Counted from the first letter of the stretch, positions 1 to 6,599 are shown. The stretch: 8,651 nucleotides of DNA from CAYVUV01 sp964455095 (GCA_964455095.1 CAYVUV010000007.1:1-8651), one strand, 5' to 3'. Notes: generated by a model from the sequence alone, not told the origin. Program-made: numbers and translations.

Positions 1-21
1 TCGACGAGCTGCCAATGAACC

Positions 22-1359
22 TCATGTGTTCTGAGGGACGAGCGGTACGAGGGTGAGGCCGAAGTTGCGGGCATTGCGTTCGAGCCGCTTCATGCACTGG
101 GTTTGGTAGGTCGCCTCGTAATGCTGCAGTCCGCGCTCGACGTAGGCGAGACCATGGATGAGGGTGTTGTAGACGAGCACGGCCAGTTTGCGGGCCACGG
201 CGATGTTGGCGACCTGCGGGCCGCGGGTCGCGCGCAAGCGCCGATAGAATCCCCCGAGCGCCAGATACTTGCTGCGCGCCAGGGAGCGGGCCGCGACACA
301 GAGCAGTTGCGCCGCGCGGCCGCGAAAGCGCTTCTCCCGTCGGCGGCGCTTCCCGCTGCGCCGGCTGCTGGGAGCCAACCCGAGCCAGGCGGTAAAGTGC
401 TTGACGGTGGGCCAGCGGGTCATGTCGGTGCCGATTTCACCGATCAGCTGCAAGGCGGTGTAGTCGGTCAGGGCGGGCAGCGCCCCCAGATCATGGCCCC
501 CGGTGATCCGGACCAGCAAGGTCTTGAGGTCGTCGATGCGCGGCGCGTTGTGGTGGATGCGCTTGCGGGGGGCCGCGCTCGCCGGGGGAGCGGGATCGGG
601 AGGGGGCGGGGCCGGCGTGGCGGCGGCCAACTCCTGGAGCACCCCGGCGATCTCCGCATCGCACTGCTCCATCTGGTGCTGGTAGAAGTCCCACCCCGCC
701 AGCGCTTGGCGCAGCGCGAAGACATGTTCCGGCCGCCAGTGGCCGCGCAAGGCTTTGAGCAGCGCGGGCCGCTTGCGCTGGAGCATCTGCGCATCGCAGA
801 GCTCCAGCAGCGTCGCCGGATCCCGGACCCCCTGCACGATCGCCCGCATCATCCGCATCGCGCTCAGGCCGGTGGTGTCGCTGAGCACGTCGTGGATCTT
901 GAGATTCATCCGATCGAGCGCCTTCTGCATGTGCTGCACATGCGCACTGCCCATCCGCACGTGATCCTGGCGCAGCCGCTGATAATCGCGCAGCCGGCGG
1001 ATCGTGGGCGGCGGCACGAAGCCGCCGCGCAGCAGGCCGTGACTGTGCAACTCGGCCAGCCACTGGCAATCGGCCAGGTCCGACTTGCGCCCGGGCAGAC
1101 TCTTCACGTGCGCGCCGTTGACCACACACACCTCGATCCCGGCCGCCTCCAGCACGTCGCACACCGGGATCCAGTAGACCCCGGTCGCCTCCATGGCGAC
1201 GGTCCGCACGCCGGCCGCCAGCAAGTGGTCGCGCAACGCGTGCAACGACTCGGTGAACGCCTCGAACACCTTCACCGGCCCCTCCACCACCGCTACGTAC
1301 AACCGCTCACTGCCTACGTCGATGCCCCCGGCATGCGGGTTGATGGCTTTGAACCCCAT
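22..1359 (-). CDS. IS110-family transposase (DEDD / Tnp_20), intact
   Basis: This 445-aa transposase of the IS110/IS116/IS902 type would recombine its element without classical terminal cleavage, guided in studied relatives by a bridge RNA made from the element's own non-coding end. The N-terminal RuvC-like DEDD domain has the expected acidic residues: D14 in GGIDVGS, E57 in MEATGVYW, and D94 and D97 in KSDLADCQW. A helical middle (about 120-245) is followed by a proline/alanine-rich linker (about 248-265). The C-terminal domain has LIGEIGTDMTRWPTVKHF and LGLAPSSRRSGK (about 304-337), whose serines (331-335) are candidates for the nucleophile. I chose the ATG at 1359 rather than an upstream in-frame ATG at 1389 because AAGGAG lies 10 bases before it and the family-typical FKAINPHAGGIDVG follows at once. 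No frameshift or stop is seen, so it is probably functional. Whether it is IS110 or IS1111 subgroup is undecided, because the downstream end is outside the window. Confidence 0.95.
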   Translation of the reverse strand: MGFKAINPHAGGIDVGSERLYVAVVEGPVKVFEAFTESLHALRDHLLAAGVRTVAMEATGVYWIPVCDVLEAAGIEVCVVNGAHVKSLPGRKSDLADCQWLAELHSHGLLRGGFVPPPTIRRLRDYQRLRQDHVRMGSAHVQHMQKALDRMNLKIHDVLSDTTGLSAMRMMRAIVQGVRDPATLLELCDAQMLQRKRPALLKALRGHWRPEHVFALRQALAGWDFYQHQMEQCDAEIAGVLQELAAATPAPPPPDPAPPASAAPRKRIHHNAPRIDDLKTLLVRITGGHDLGALPALTDYTALQLIGEIGTDMTRWPTVKHFTAWLGLAPSSRRSGKRRRREKRFRGRAAQLLCVAARSLARSKYLALGGFYRRLRATRGPQVANIAVARKLAVLVYNTLIHGLAYVERGLQHYEATYQTQCMKRLERNARNFGLTLVPLVPQNT

Positions 1360-1369
1360 CGTCGCTCTT

Positions 1370-1375
1370 CTCCTT
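1370..1375 (-). promoter_or_regulatory. Shine-Dalgarno site of the transposase
   Basis: The minus strand reads AAGGAG here, 10 bases before the ATG at 1359-1357. The alternative ATG at 1389 would place this site inside the coding region, so this site decides the start. Confidence 0.7.
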
Positions 1376-1517
1376 TCCGGCGCTCGCATTGGGTGCGCCC
1401 GGGCACACTCCGGACAGCGGATGCTGCCAATCGGGAAGACCGGCGCTATAGGCTACTGCCCGCCGCGTCGGCTCTCACCACACACCGGAGCAACTGTGGC
1501 CCAGAACTATTCTCAGC

Positions 1518-1544
1518 AACGGGCACTTGCGCGCCAAGCTCGTT
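1518..1544. other. Hairpin in the transposase 5' flank
   Basis: On the plus strand, AACG (1518-1521) pairs with CGTT (1541-1544), and CTTG (1526-1529) pairs with CAAG (1535-1538) around a GCGCC-type loop, with small mismatches or bulges between the two stems. An interrupted stem with a GC-rich loop fits a structured RNA better than a terminator, and no T-run follows on either strand. Confidence 0.4.
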
Positions 1545-1592
1545 ACAGTCACGCTGCGCACCGCCAATCTCCCTACCAAAGCCCGGTTCATT

Positions 1593-1629
1593 GGCCCACC
1601 GGACCAGACGGCCGCCGCTGGTGTGGGCC
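1593..1629. other. 12-bp bulged hairpin in the transposase 5' flank
   Basis: The outer arms GGCCCAC (1593-1599) and GTGGGCC (1623-1629) pair perfectly. The inner arms ACCAG (1603-1607) and CTGGT (1618-1622) also pair perfectly, leaving a 3-base bulge (1600-1602) on one side and a 10-base GC-rich loop. No T-run follows. It may be a stem-loop of an IS110 bridge RNA or part of the element end; neither can be shown from the sequence alone. Confidence 0.45.
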
Positions 1630-1727
1630 TCAGCATGAGCGGAACCCCTCGTGTACTTCTATTTCAAAGGACTCTTCCGCTCGCACTGAGCCCGTCGCAG
1701 GGCGTCTTGTCGCGGGATGAGAGTTGA

Positions 1728-2297
1728 ATGAGAGTTCTCCTTACCCCGGTTCAGGATGCGCCGGAGGCGCTGACCTTCTTCGTCAACACGTGGCCCATGT
1801 ACGTTCACGAGATTTCGGGCTTCGATACCGATTTCTACTCCCTTGACGATAGGGGATGCTGGCAGCCAGATCTCATTGGCGACTGGACTGCTGCCGTAAC
1901 CCCACTCGCCAACCTGCGCGAGGTTCGCTCGGACAGCGACGTGGGGCAGCCGTTTCAGAAGTCGTTCGTGATCTCTAGTGATGGGAGCCCGGTCGGCTTC
2001 GTTTGCGTGGGCGCCGCGCCGTTCAAGTACATGCCCGAGGACGCGGACTTCATTCTCTCTGAGTTCTTTGTCCAGCGGCGACACCGGGGCACCGGAGTCG
2101 CGGAAGCGGCGTTCCAGCAGTTGCTCGCGCACTACCCCGGGCGCTGGTTCCTGCGCGTGATTCACGACAATGTCCGGGCGCGTCGCTTTTGGAGGCGAGT
2201 TCTTGCGCGCGCGGGCGTGCAGCAACTGCGAGAGGAGATTGAAGGAACCGACGTGACTTCGCGCTTCACGGCTGGACGCGCGCTGCCAACAAGGTGA
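1728..2297 (+). CDS. GNAT-family N-acetyltransferase
   Basis: This 189-aa protein looks like a Gcn5-related acetyltransferase, transferring acetyl from acetyl-CoA to an unknown amine. The diagnostic part is C-terminal: beta-strand 4 (about 107-115, ILSEFFV), then the acetyl-CoA pyrophosphate loop R118-H-R-G121-T-G123, the helix VAEAAFQQLLAHY, and the motif-B strand and helix LRVIHDNVRARRFWRRVL (about 142-159) with N148. It resembles the stand-alone predicted acetyltransferases of the COG5628 kind. The ATG at 1728 has only a weak purine-rich stretch before it. An 11-base tandem duplication (ATGAGAGTT at 1717 and again at 1728) surrounds the start. The gene uses more A/T-ending codons than the rest of the window, and it sits beside an IS110 element, so horizontal acquisition is likely. 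The substrate cannot be inferred; resistance, toxin or metabolic roles are all open. Confidence 0.85.
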   Translation: MRVLLTPVQDAPEALTFFVNTWPMYVHEISGFDTDFYSLDDRGCWQPDLIGDWTAAVTPLANLREVRSDSDVGQPFQKSFVISSDGSPVGFVCVGAAPFKYMPEDADFILSEFFVQRRHRGTGVAEAAFQQLLAHYPGRWFLRVIHDNVRARRFWRRVLARAGVQQLREEIEGTDVTSRFTAGRALPTR

Positions 2298-2306
2298 GTC
2301 GCTTTG

Positions 2307-2762
2307 CTACGGGAGCTGCAGGCGCGCGTTGTCCCAGCTGAGCATGCGTTCGTCGGGCGTGATCTCGATGGTCGACGTTTCGACCTGGTAGTGCGCCCGG
2401 GTGGCGGCGGGCATCACCGCACGCGCGGTGCGAAACGCGGCGTACTTGGCGTCGAGCGCGCTCGCGACGCGCGCGAGCAATTCGGGATCGCTGACGATCT
2501 GGGCGCGTCCGGTGACGTGGACGGCGCGCAGCTCGGCCCAACGCAGGCCCGACTCGACCAGGAATGACACGCGCGGGTCGCGCCGCACGCGCGCGTGGCG
2601 CTTGGCCTGCGCGGGTCCGCTCAGGTAGATGCGCTCGTCGAGCACGGCGAACCAGACCGGCGTGGTGATCGGCACGCCGTCGCGGCGCAGCGAGGTGAAG
2701 ATGCCGGTGTGGGCGGTGGTCAGGACATCCCAGGCTTCCGCGCGGCTCAGTCGGACACTCAT
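2307..2762 (-). CDS. Pyridoxamine 5'-phosphate oxidase-like split-barrel flavin/F420 oxidoreductase
   Basis: This 151-aa protein has the PPOX / flavin-deazaflavin oxidoreductase split-barrel pattern. IFTSLRRDGVPITTPVWFAV (about 21-40) gives the first strands of the barrel. IYLSGPAQAKRHARVRRDPRVSFLVE (about 45-70) carries the basic cofactor-phosphate region and the family's R-x-P-R-V-S strand, and VHVTGRAQIV (about 81-90) follows. The length suits the small PPOX class, some of which bind F420 and others FMN or haem; the sequence alone does not decide. It is unlikely to be true PNPOx. I used the ATG at 2762 because ATGA there overlaps the stop of the ligase gene, implying translational coupling as the last gene of the operon. 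The open frame continues upstream to 3158, but that part is an out-of-frame shadow of the ligase. Only 9 bases separate its stop from that of the convergent GNAT gene, with no visible terminator. Confidence 0.85.
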   Translation of the reverse strand: MSVRLSRAEAWDVLTTAHTGIFTSLRRDGVPITTPVWFAVLDERIYLSGPAQAKRHARVRRDPRVSFLVESGLRWAELRAVHVTGRAQIVSDPELLARVASALDAKYAAFRTARAVMPAATRAHYQVETSTIEITPDERMLSWDNARLQLP

Positions 2763-4399
2763 CGCGCCGCTCCGTGCTCCGCCCGCAACGCGTCGCGCAG
2801 GGCGAACTTCTTGATCTTGCCGGAGGGCGTGCGCGGAAATTCGTCGACGATGCGCAATTCCTCCGGCCACTTCTGGCGCGCCAGTCCGGCCGCCTCGAGA
2901 TGGCTGCACGCCACGGCGAGATCGAACGCGTGCGCTTCGGGGCGCAAGCGCACGAACGCGCAGGCGCGTTCGCCGAGACGCGCGTCGGGCGCGGCGACGA
3001 CCGCGACCTCGGCTACGCCCGGCAGGCGGGCGAGCAGTTCCTCGATCTCGGCGGCGCTGATGTTGGCGCCGCCGCGGATGATGATGTCCTTTTTCCGGTC
3101 GGTGATTGTGAGGTAACCGTCCGCGTCGAGCACGCCGATGTCGCCGCTGGCGAACCAACCCTCCGCGTCGAAGGTGGCGCGCGTCAGCGCGGGGTCGGTG
3201 TAGCCCGCGCAGAGGTCGGGTCCGCGGCTCCAGATCTCGCCGGGCTCGCCGGCGGCGACCTCTCGCCCTTGCTCATCCAGCAGGCGCAGCTCGACACCCG
3301 GCAGCGCGCGGCCGTCGGTGCGGTTGCGTTTGGCGCGCGGCGCGTCGGGCAAGCTGCCGGTGGTGGAGGGATGTTCGGTCGAGCCGTAGGCGCGCACGAC
3401 GCCGATGCCGAGCGCCTCGGCGCGCTCGGCCACGGCGGCCGGCACCGGCGCGCTGCCCAGTCCGACGCGCCCGATCCGCGCCGCGTCGTCAGCGGTGAAG
3501 CCGGGCGCGTCGAGCAGGCTGGTCAGGAACACGGTGGCGCCGCTACCGGCGGTGAGGTCCGCCGACCGCATCGCCTCGAGAACCTCGGCCGGGCGCCAGA
3601 CGTCGGTCAGGTGGATGGCGCGGCCGCGGTAGAGCGGCAGGAGCAAGCCGCCCAGCATGCCGATCGCATGGGCCACCGGCGCGGCGACGAGCGCCGGGCG
3701 ATCGCCGTCCGGTTGAATGGCGGCGAGCTGGTGGATCTCGGCGACGAAGCTGCGGTGGGTGTGGATCACGCCTTTGGGGTCTGCGGTGGTGCCCGACGTG
3801 TAGCCGATCACGGCCGGCGCGTCGGGGTCGACGGCGACGGCGCCGGGCAACGGGTCGGCCGACGCCACCACATCGAAGGCGACGGCGTCGGCTGGCAGCG
3901 CGCGCTCCGCTGTGACCATCACCACCAGCTCCAAATGGCGAAGCGACGGGCGCAGCCCGGCCAGCGTTGCGGCATAGTCGAGGCGGCCGAAGCGGTCGGC
4001 TGTGATGAGCGCGCGCGCACCCGATTGCTGCAGAATGAAGCTCAACTCGCGCGGGCCATACGAGTGCACGACCGGGACGAGCACCGCGCCGAGCGTCGCC
4101 AGGCCGAAGAAGGTCGCCGCCGCTTCGATCCAGTTGGGCAGCTGGAAGGCGACGAGGTCACCGGGTCCGATGCCGCGCCCCCGCAGCCCCGCGGCGAGCC
4201 GCCGGCCGCGCTCGTGCGCGGCCGCGACCGTCGATGTAAAGGGGCGCTGCTCCGACCAGATGCGCAGCGGCAACTCGGGTCGCGCGCGCACGCAGGCGTC
4301 GATCACTTGACCGAGGGTGTCGTCGGTCCACAGGCCCTCGCGCCGATATCGGGCGCGCAGATCCTCGGGCACCGCACGCAGAAGGAACCGTTGGGCCAC
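2759..4399 (-). CDS. AMP-forming acyl-CoA ligase (cyclohexanecarboxylate/FadD-like)
   Basis: This 546-aa ANL-superfamily enzyme would activate a carboxylic acid to its acyl-AMP and then its CoA thioester, in the cytoplasm. All core motifs are present: the phosphate loop YTSGTTADPKG (200-210), the A5 motif YGSTEHPSTT (338-347), A7 with GWFASGD (D420) and TDRKKDIIIRGG (433-444), and A10 PRTPSGK with the adenylation lysine K528. The N-terminal YRREGLWTDDTLG pattern is typical of the group annotated as cyclohexanecarboxylate-CoA ligases, 2,3-dihydroxybenzoate-AMP ligases and medium-chain FadD. The true substrate is unknown, though a cyclic or aromatic acid is a fair guess. The start is GTG at 4399, with GAGG 10 bases before it overlapping the stop of the LLM gene, 12 bases upstream. 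It is the middle gene of a three-gene operon and overlaps the PPOX-like gene by ATGA. Confidence 0.93.
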   Translation of the reverse strand: MAQRFLLRAVPEDLRARYRREGLWTDDTLGQVIDACVRARPELPLRIWSEQRPFTSTVAAAHERGRRLAAGLRGRGIGPGDLVAFQLPNWIEAAATFFGLATLGAVLVPVVHSYGPRELSFILQQSGARALITADRFGRLDYAATLAGLRPSLRHLELVVMVTAERALPADAVAFDVVASADPLPGAVAVDPDAPAVIGYTSGTTADPKGVIHTHRSFVAEIHQLAAIQPDGDRPALVAAPVAHAIGMLGGLLLPLYRGRAIHLTDVWRPAEVLEAMRSADLTAGSGATVFLTSLLDAPGFTADDAARIGRVGLGSAPVPAAVAERAEALGIGVVRAYGSTEHPSTTGSLPDAPRAKRNRTDGRALPGVELRLLDEQGREVAAGEPGEIWSRGPDLCAGYTDPALTRATFDAEGWFASGDIGVLDADGYLTITDRKKDIIIRGGANISAAEIEELLARLPGVAEVAVVAAPDARLGERACAFVRLRPEAHAFDLAVACSHLEAAGLARQKWPEELRIVDEFPRTPSGKIKKFALRDALRAEHGAAR

Positions 4400-4411
4400 C
4401 GCCGTTCGACC

Positions 4412-5773
4412 TCAGGCCAGCCGCCGGCGCACGTCCTCGCCCGCCGCCATCTTGTCGGCCAGGTCGTCGAGGTAGCGGTGGAACTTGTCGGACCGCTCGC
4501 GGTCCGCGGCCGAGCGCGCCAGGGCCGGGATCTCGTAGTTCGGATCCTGCAAGGGCGGGTGGTCGGAGGCCGGCTTGCGCGCCATCACCGCCTCGAGCAT
4601 CGGCGCCAGGCGTGCGGCCTTCTCTTTCTCTCGCTTGGCCTCGCGCTCCTGGAACTCGGGTAATATCTCGCGGCCGAACAGCTCGAGGCTCTCCATGACG
4701 TGCTCGTGGCGATTGCGCCCCGCCTGACTGGCGAAGATGAGCTGGTCGACGCCGTACTCCTCGTAGCGGCGCAGGTAGTCGCGCACCTGCGCCGGCGTGC
4801 CGACGGCGCCGCGCAGCCCGCTCGAGTCGTCGAGCACCACCTTGGCGCCGAGCCGATCGCTGTTCGCGGCGGCCGCCGCGACCGCCGCCGGGTCGTAGCC
4901 GGTCGCGGCGCGGCGCTGCTGGTATTCGTTCCACAGATCGGTCTGCGCCGGCCGGTGGCGGCCGAAGATGTAGTAGTGCGCCAGCGAGTAGCCGAGGAAG
5001 TTGGTCCCTTCGACGCCGCGGGCGATCGCGGTCGCCTCGTCGGGGTGGCACATGAACGGCGTGACACAGGCGATGTTCGCATTGACGGCGTCGCCGATCG
5101 GGACGCCCTCGTGCGCCAGGGTCGCGTAGTAGTCCTCGACCCAGTGCCGCGCCTCCTCCGGATCGAAGAACGAGAAGGACAGCGCGCCGATGCCCTTCTG
5201 CGCCGCCAGATGAATCGTCTCGCGCCGGCTGCAGGCCACCCACACGGGTGGATGCGGCCGCTGGCGCGGCTTGGGGACGACGTTGCGCGGCGGCATGGTC
5301 ACATAGCGGCCGGCGTGCCCGGTGAACGGCGCCTCGGTGAGGCAGCGCAACGCGACGCGCAACCCTTCTTCCCACATCGCGCGCTTGTCGGCGGGATCGA
5401 TCAGGAAACCGCCCAGCTCGGCCTCCGATGACGACTCGCCGGTGCCGAAGTCGACCCGGCCGTTCGAGATCAAGTCGAGGGTGGCGAGGCGCTCGGCCAC
5501 GCGCGCCGGGTGGTTGAAGGGCGGGGGCATCTGGACGATGCCGTGTCCGAGCCGAATGCGCTCGGTGCGCTGCGAGACCGCGGCGAGAAACACTTCCGGC
5601 GCGCTCGAGTGGCTGTATTCCTCGAGGAAGTGGTGCTCGACCTCCCACACGTAGTCGATGCCGAGCCGGTCGGCGAGGGTGCACTGCTCGAGCGCCTCCT
5701 GGAGCACGCGGTACTCGGCGTCGGAATCCCAGGGGCGTGGGACCTGATGCTCGTAGAAGATCCCGAACTTCAT
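4412..5773 (-). CDS. LLM-class flavin-dependent oxidoreductase (bacterial luciferase-like)
   Basis: This 453-aa protein belongs to the luciferase-like monooxygenase superfamily, which uses FMN or F420 for oxygenation or hydride transfer. The fold is recognisable from MKFGIFYEHQ at the N-terminus, YVWEVEHHFLEEY (41-53), and the typical LGHGIV, HPARVAERLATLDLISNGR and DFGTGESSSEAEL stretch (about 75-120). The strand PPVWVACSRRETIHLAAQKGIGAL (about 175-198) and the segment AYSL/HYYIFG-like (about 261-271) follow. It is longer than minimal family members because of a charged helical tail (about 374-445) that may mediate oligomerisation. I chose the ATG at 5773: the conserved MKFGIF begins there, and GGAG lies 10 bases upstream. 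The open frame continues to 5944 but would run through the operator and into the TetR coding region. It is the first gene of the operon, expressed from a promoter under a likely TetR operator. The substrate and whether it uses FMN or F420 are unknown. Confidence 0.93.
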   Translation of the reverse strand: MKFGIFYEHQVPRPWDSDAEYRVLQEALEQCTLADRLGIDYVWEVEHHFLEEYSHSSAPEVFLAAVSQRTERIRLGHGIVQMPPPFNHPARVAERLATLDLISNGRVDFGTGESSSEAELGGFLIDPADKRAMWEEGLRVALRCLTEAPFTGHAGRYVTMPPRNVVPKPRQRPHPPVWVACSRRETIHLAAQKGIGALSFSFFDPEEARHWVEDYYATLAHEGVPIGDAVNANIACVTPFMCHPDEATAIARGVEGTNFLGYSLAHYYIFGRHRPAQTDLWNEYQQRRAATGYDPAAVAAAAANSDRLGAKVVLDDSSGLRGAVGTPAQVRDYLRRYEEYGVDQLIFASQAGRNRHEHVMESLELFGREILPEFQEREAKREKEKAARLAPMLEAVMARKPASDHPPLQDPNYEIPALARSAADRERSDKFHRYLDDLADKMAAGEDVRRRLA

Positions 5774-5814
5774 GCCCAGAGCGCTCCGGTTGGTTTCCTC
5801 GCCATGCGCCGTGG

Positions 5815-5834
5815 TGTATACGCTGGCGTATACA
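5815..5834. promoter_or_regulatory. TetR-type operator: perfect 8-bp inverted repeat
   Basis: TGTATACG (5815-5822) and CGTATACA (5827-5834) are exact reverse complements separated by CTGG, forming a 20-bp operator-like palindrome. Each arm also contains GTATAC, itself a palindrome. It lies in the 64-base gap between the divergent LLM and tetR-like genes, overlaps the -10 and spacer of the operon promoter, and ends 3 bases before the TetR start codon. Binding there would block the operon promoter and probably the regulator's own transcription. This is the classical arrangement for a TetR-family repressor. Confidence 0.85.
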
Positions 5835-5844
5835 GGTATGGCAA
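5815..5844 (-). promoter_or_regulatory. Sigma70-like promoter of the LLM-ligase-PPOX operon
   Basis: On the minus strand TTGCCA (5844-5839, one mismatch to TTGACA) is followed after 18 bases by TATACA (5820-5815, four of six matches to TATAAT). Transcription would start near 5808, giving a leader of about 35 bases that contains GGAG (5787-5784) before the ATG at 5773. The operator palindrome covers the spacer and -10, so a bound repressor would occlude RNA polymerase. Confidence 0.6.
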
Positions 5845-6470
5845 GGACGACGTGCACACCGGGCCGCGCCCGGCGCCGGCTGCTGCCGCGCACCGAACGG
5901 CGCGAGGTGATCCTGCGCGCCGCGGCGGCGGCGTTCGCGCACACCGGCTACGCCGCGACGTCGATGGAGGACATCGCGGCCGCCGCCGGCATCACCCGAC
6001 TCATCGTCTACCGCCACTTCGCCAGCAAGGAGGCGCTGTATCGAGCCGTGCTCCAGGGCGCCTTCGGGCGCTTCGCCGCGGCGCTCGAGGGCGCGCCGGA
6101 GCCCGCCGGATACGGGATCGGCGCGCGGGCGCTGCTGGCGGTGGCGCGTGCGGACGAAGACGGCTTCCGCCTGCTCTGGCGGCATGCGGGCCGGGAACCG
6201 CGCTTCGCCCGCTACGCCGACACGCTGCGCCGCCGCGCCGTGGCGGCCGCCCGCGTGGCGCTGGCCGACCGCGTGCCCGCGGAGCGCCTCGAATGGGCGG
6301 CCCACGCGGTCGTGGGCTATCTGGTCGAAGCCGTGCTCAACTGGCTCGAGTTCGGCGACCCGAGTCGCGACGAGCAGCTCGCGGCGGCAACCAACCACGC
6401 CCTGCGCGCGGGCGTGCGCGCCTGGGGCGATTCCCCGAGCGGGAAGGCGCGGAGGCGGAAACGGCAGTGA
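5838..6470 (+). CDS. TetR-family transcriptional repressor
   Basis: This 210-aa protein has a TetR_N helix-turn-helix at about residues 20-70: RREVILRAAAAAFAHTGYAA, then SMEDIAAAAGITRLIVYRHF as the turn and recognition helix, then ASKEALYRAVL. The ligand-binding C-terminal half is alpha-helical and divergent, as usual for the family, so the inducer cannot be predicted. A basic arm (RARRR) precedes the DNA-binding domain. The ATG at 5838 gives family-typical length and lies just after the operator. It has no good Shine-Dalgarno, so the message may be nearly leaderless, or GTG at 5811/5814 may be used; ATG at 5772 is unlikely since it would put the whole operator inside the gene. It is divergent to the LLM operon and likely represses both. 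A REPIN-like repeat follows 41 bases after the stop. Confidence 0.92.
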   Translation: MARTTCTPGRARRRLLPRTERREVILRAAAAAFAHTGYAATSMEDIAAAAGITRLIVYRHFASKEALYRAVLQGAFGRFAAALEGAPEPAGYGIGARALLAVARADEDGFRLLWRHAGREPRFARYADTLRRRAVAAARVALADRVPAERLEWAAHAVVGYLVEAVLNWLEFGDPSRDEQLAAATNHALRAGVRAWGDSPSGKARRRKRQ

Positions 6471-6511
6471 CTCGATACCCTCGATTGTCTCGGTGCGGAC
6501 GGGGTTCTGCT

Positions 6512-6532
6512 TCCCCCTTTGGCAAAGGGGGA
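6512..6532. repeat. Left palindromic unit, 10-bp arms, 1-base centre
   Basis: TCCCCCTTTG (6512-6521) and CAAAGGGGGA (6523-6532) are perfect reverse complements around G6522. The centre is too tight for the innermost pairs to form in RNA, so the unit may act as DNA (protein site or cruciform) as much as RNA. Confidence 0.85.
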
Positions 6533-6578
6533 TTGAGGGGGATTTGTTTGAATGGTTCGCGCTCAAAATCCCCCCTAA

Positions 6579-6599
6579 CCCCCCTTTGTCAAAGGGGGG
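6579..6599. repeat. Right palindromic unit, 10-bp arms, 1-base centre
   Basis: CCCCCCTTTG (6579-6588) and CAAAGGGGGG (6590-6599) are perfect reverse complements around T6589. It matches the left unit in the core and differs in its homopolymer C/G run lengths, as expected of diverging copies. Confidence 0.85.

Larger units (their letters stand above)
1360..1727. other. Non-coding stretch between transposase and GNAT gene; possible IS110 left end / bridge RNA region
   Basis: No convincing gene lies in these 368 bases; the open frames crossing it resemble no family. It is the 5' flank of the transposase and should contain the end of the IS110 element, although I cannot fix the boundary: no clear terminal inverted repeat or target duplication is visible. 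Two strong hairpins (1518-1544 and 1593-1629) lie here. In the IS110 subgroup the bridge RNA is encoded upstream of the transposase, so this is the natural place to look. In the IS1111 subgroup it is downstream, which here falls outside the window. The promoter of the GNAT gene should also lie here, but no clear -35/-10 pair stands out. Confidence 0.4.

Noticed and set aside
1440..1475. Minus-strand promoter for the transposase around TATAGC (1450-1445)
   Set aside because: No acceptable -35 at 16-18 bases upstream.
103..1638. A 511-codon open frame on the plus strand opposite the transposase
   Set aside because: It is low-complexity Arg/Gly/His/Gln-rich with no recognisable domain; a high-GC shadow of the IS110 gene.
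1717..2300. GNAT gene as an integron cassette (GTTGAAT before the start resembles GTTRRRY)
   Set aside because: The sequence after the stop (TGCCAAC) fits RYYYAAC poorly, and no attC-like paired L/R boxes are seen on either side.
2774..4663. A 629-codon plus-strand open frame
   Set aside because: It mirrors the acyl-CoA ligase, which has every family motif; the plus-strand product has none.
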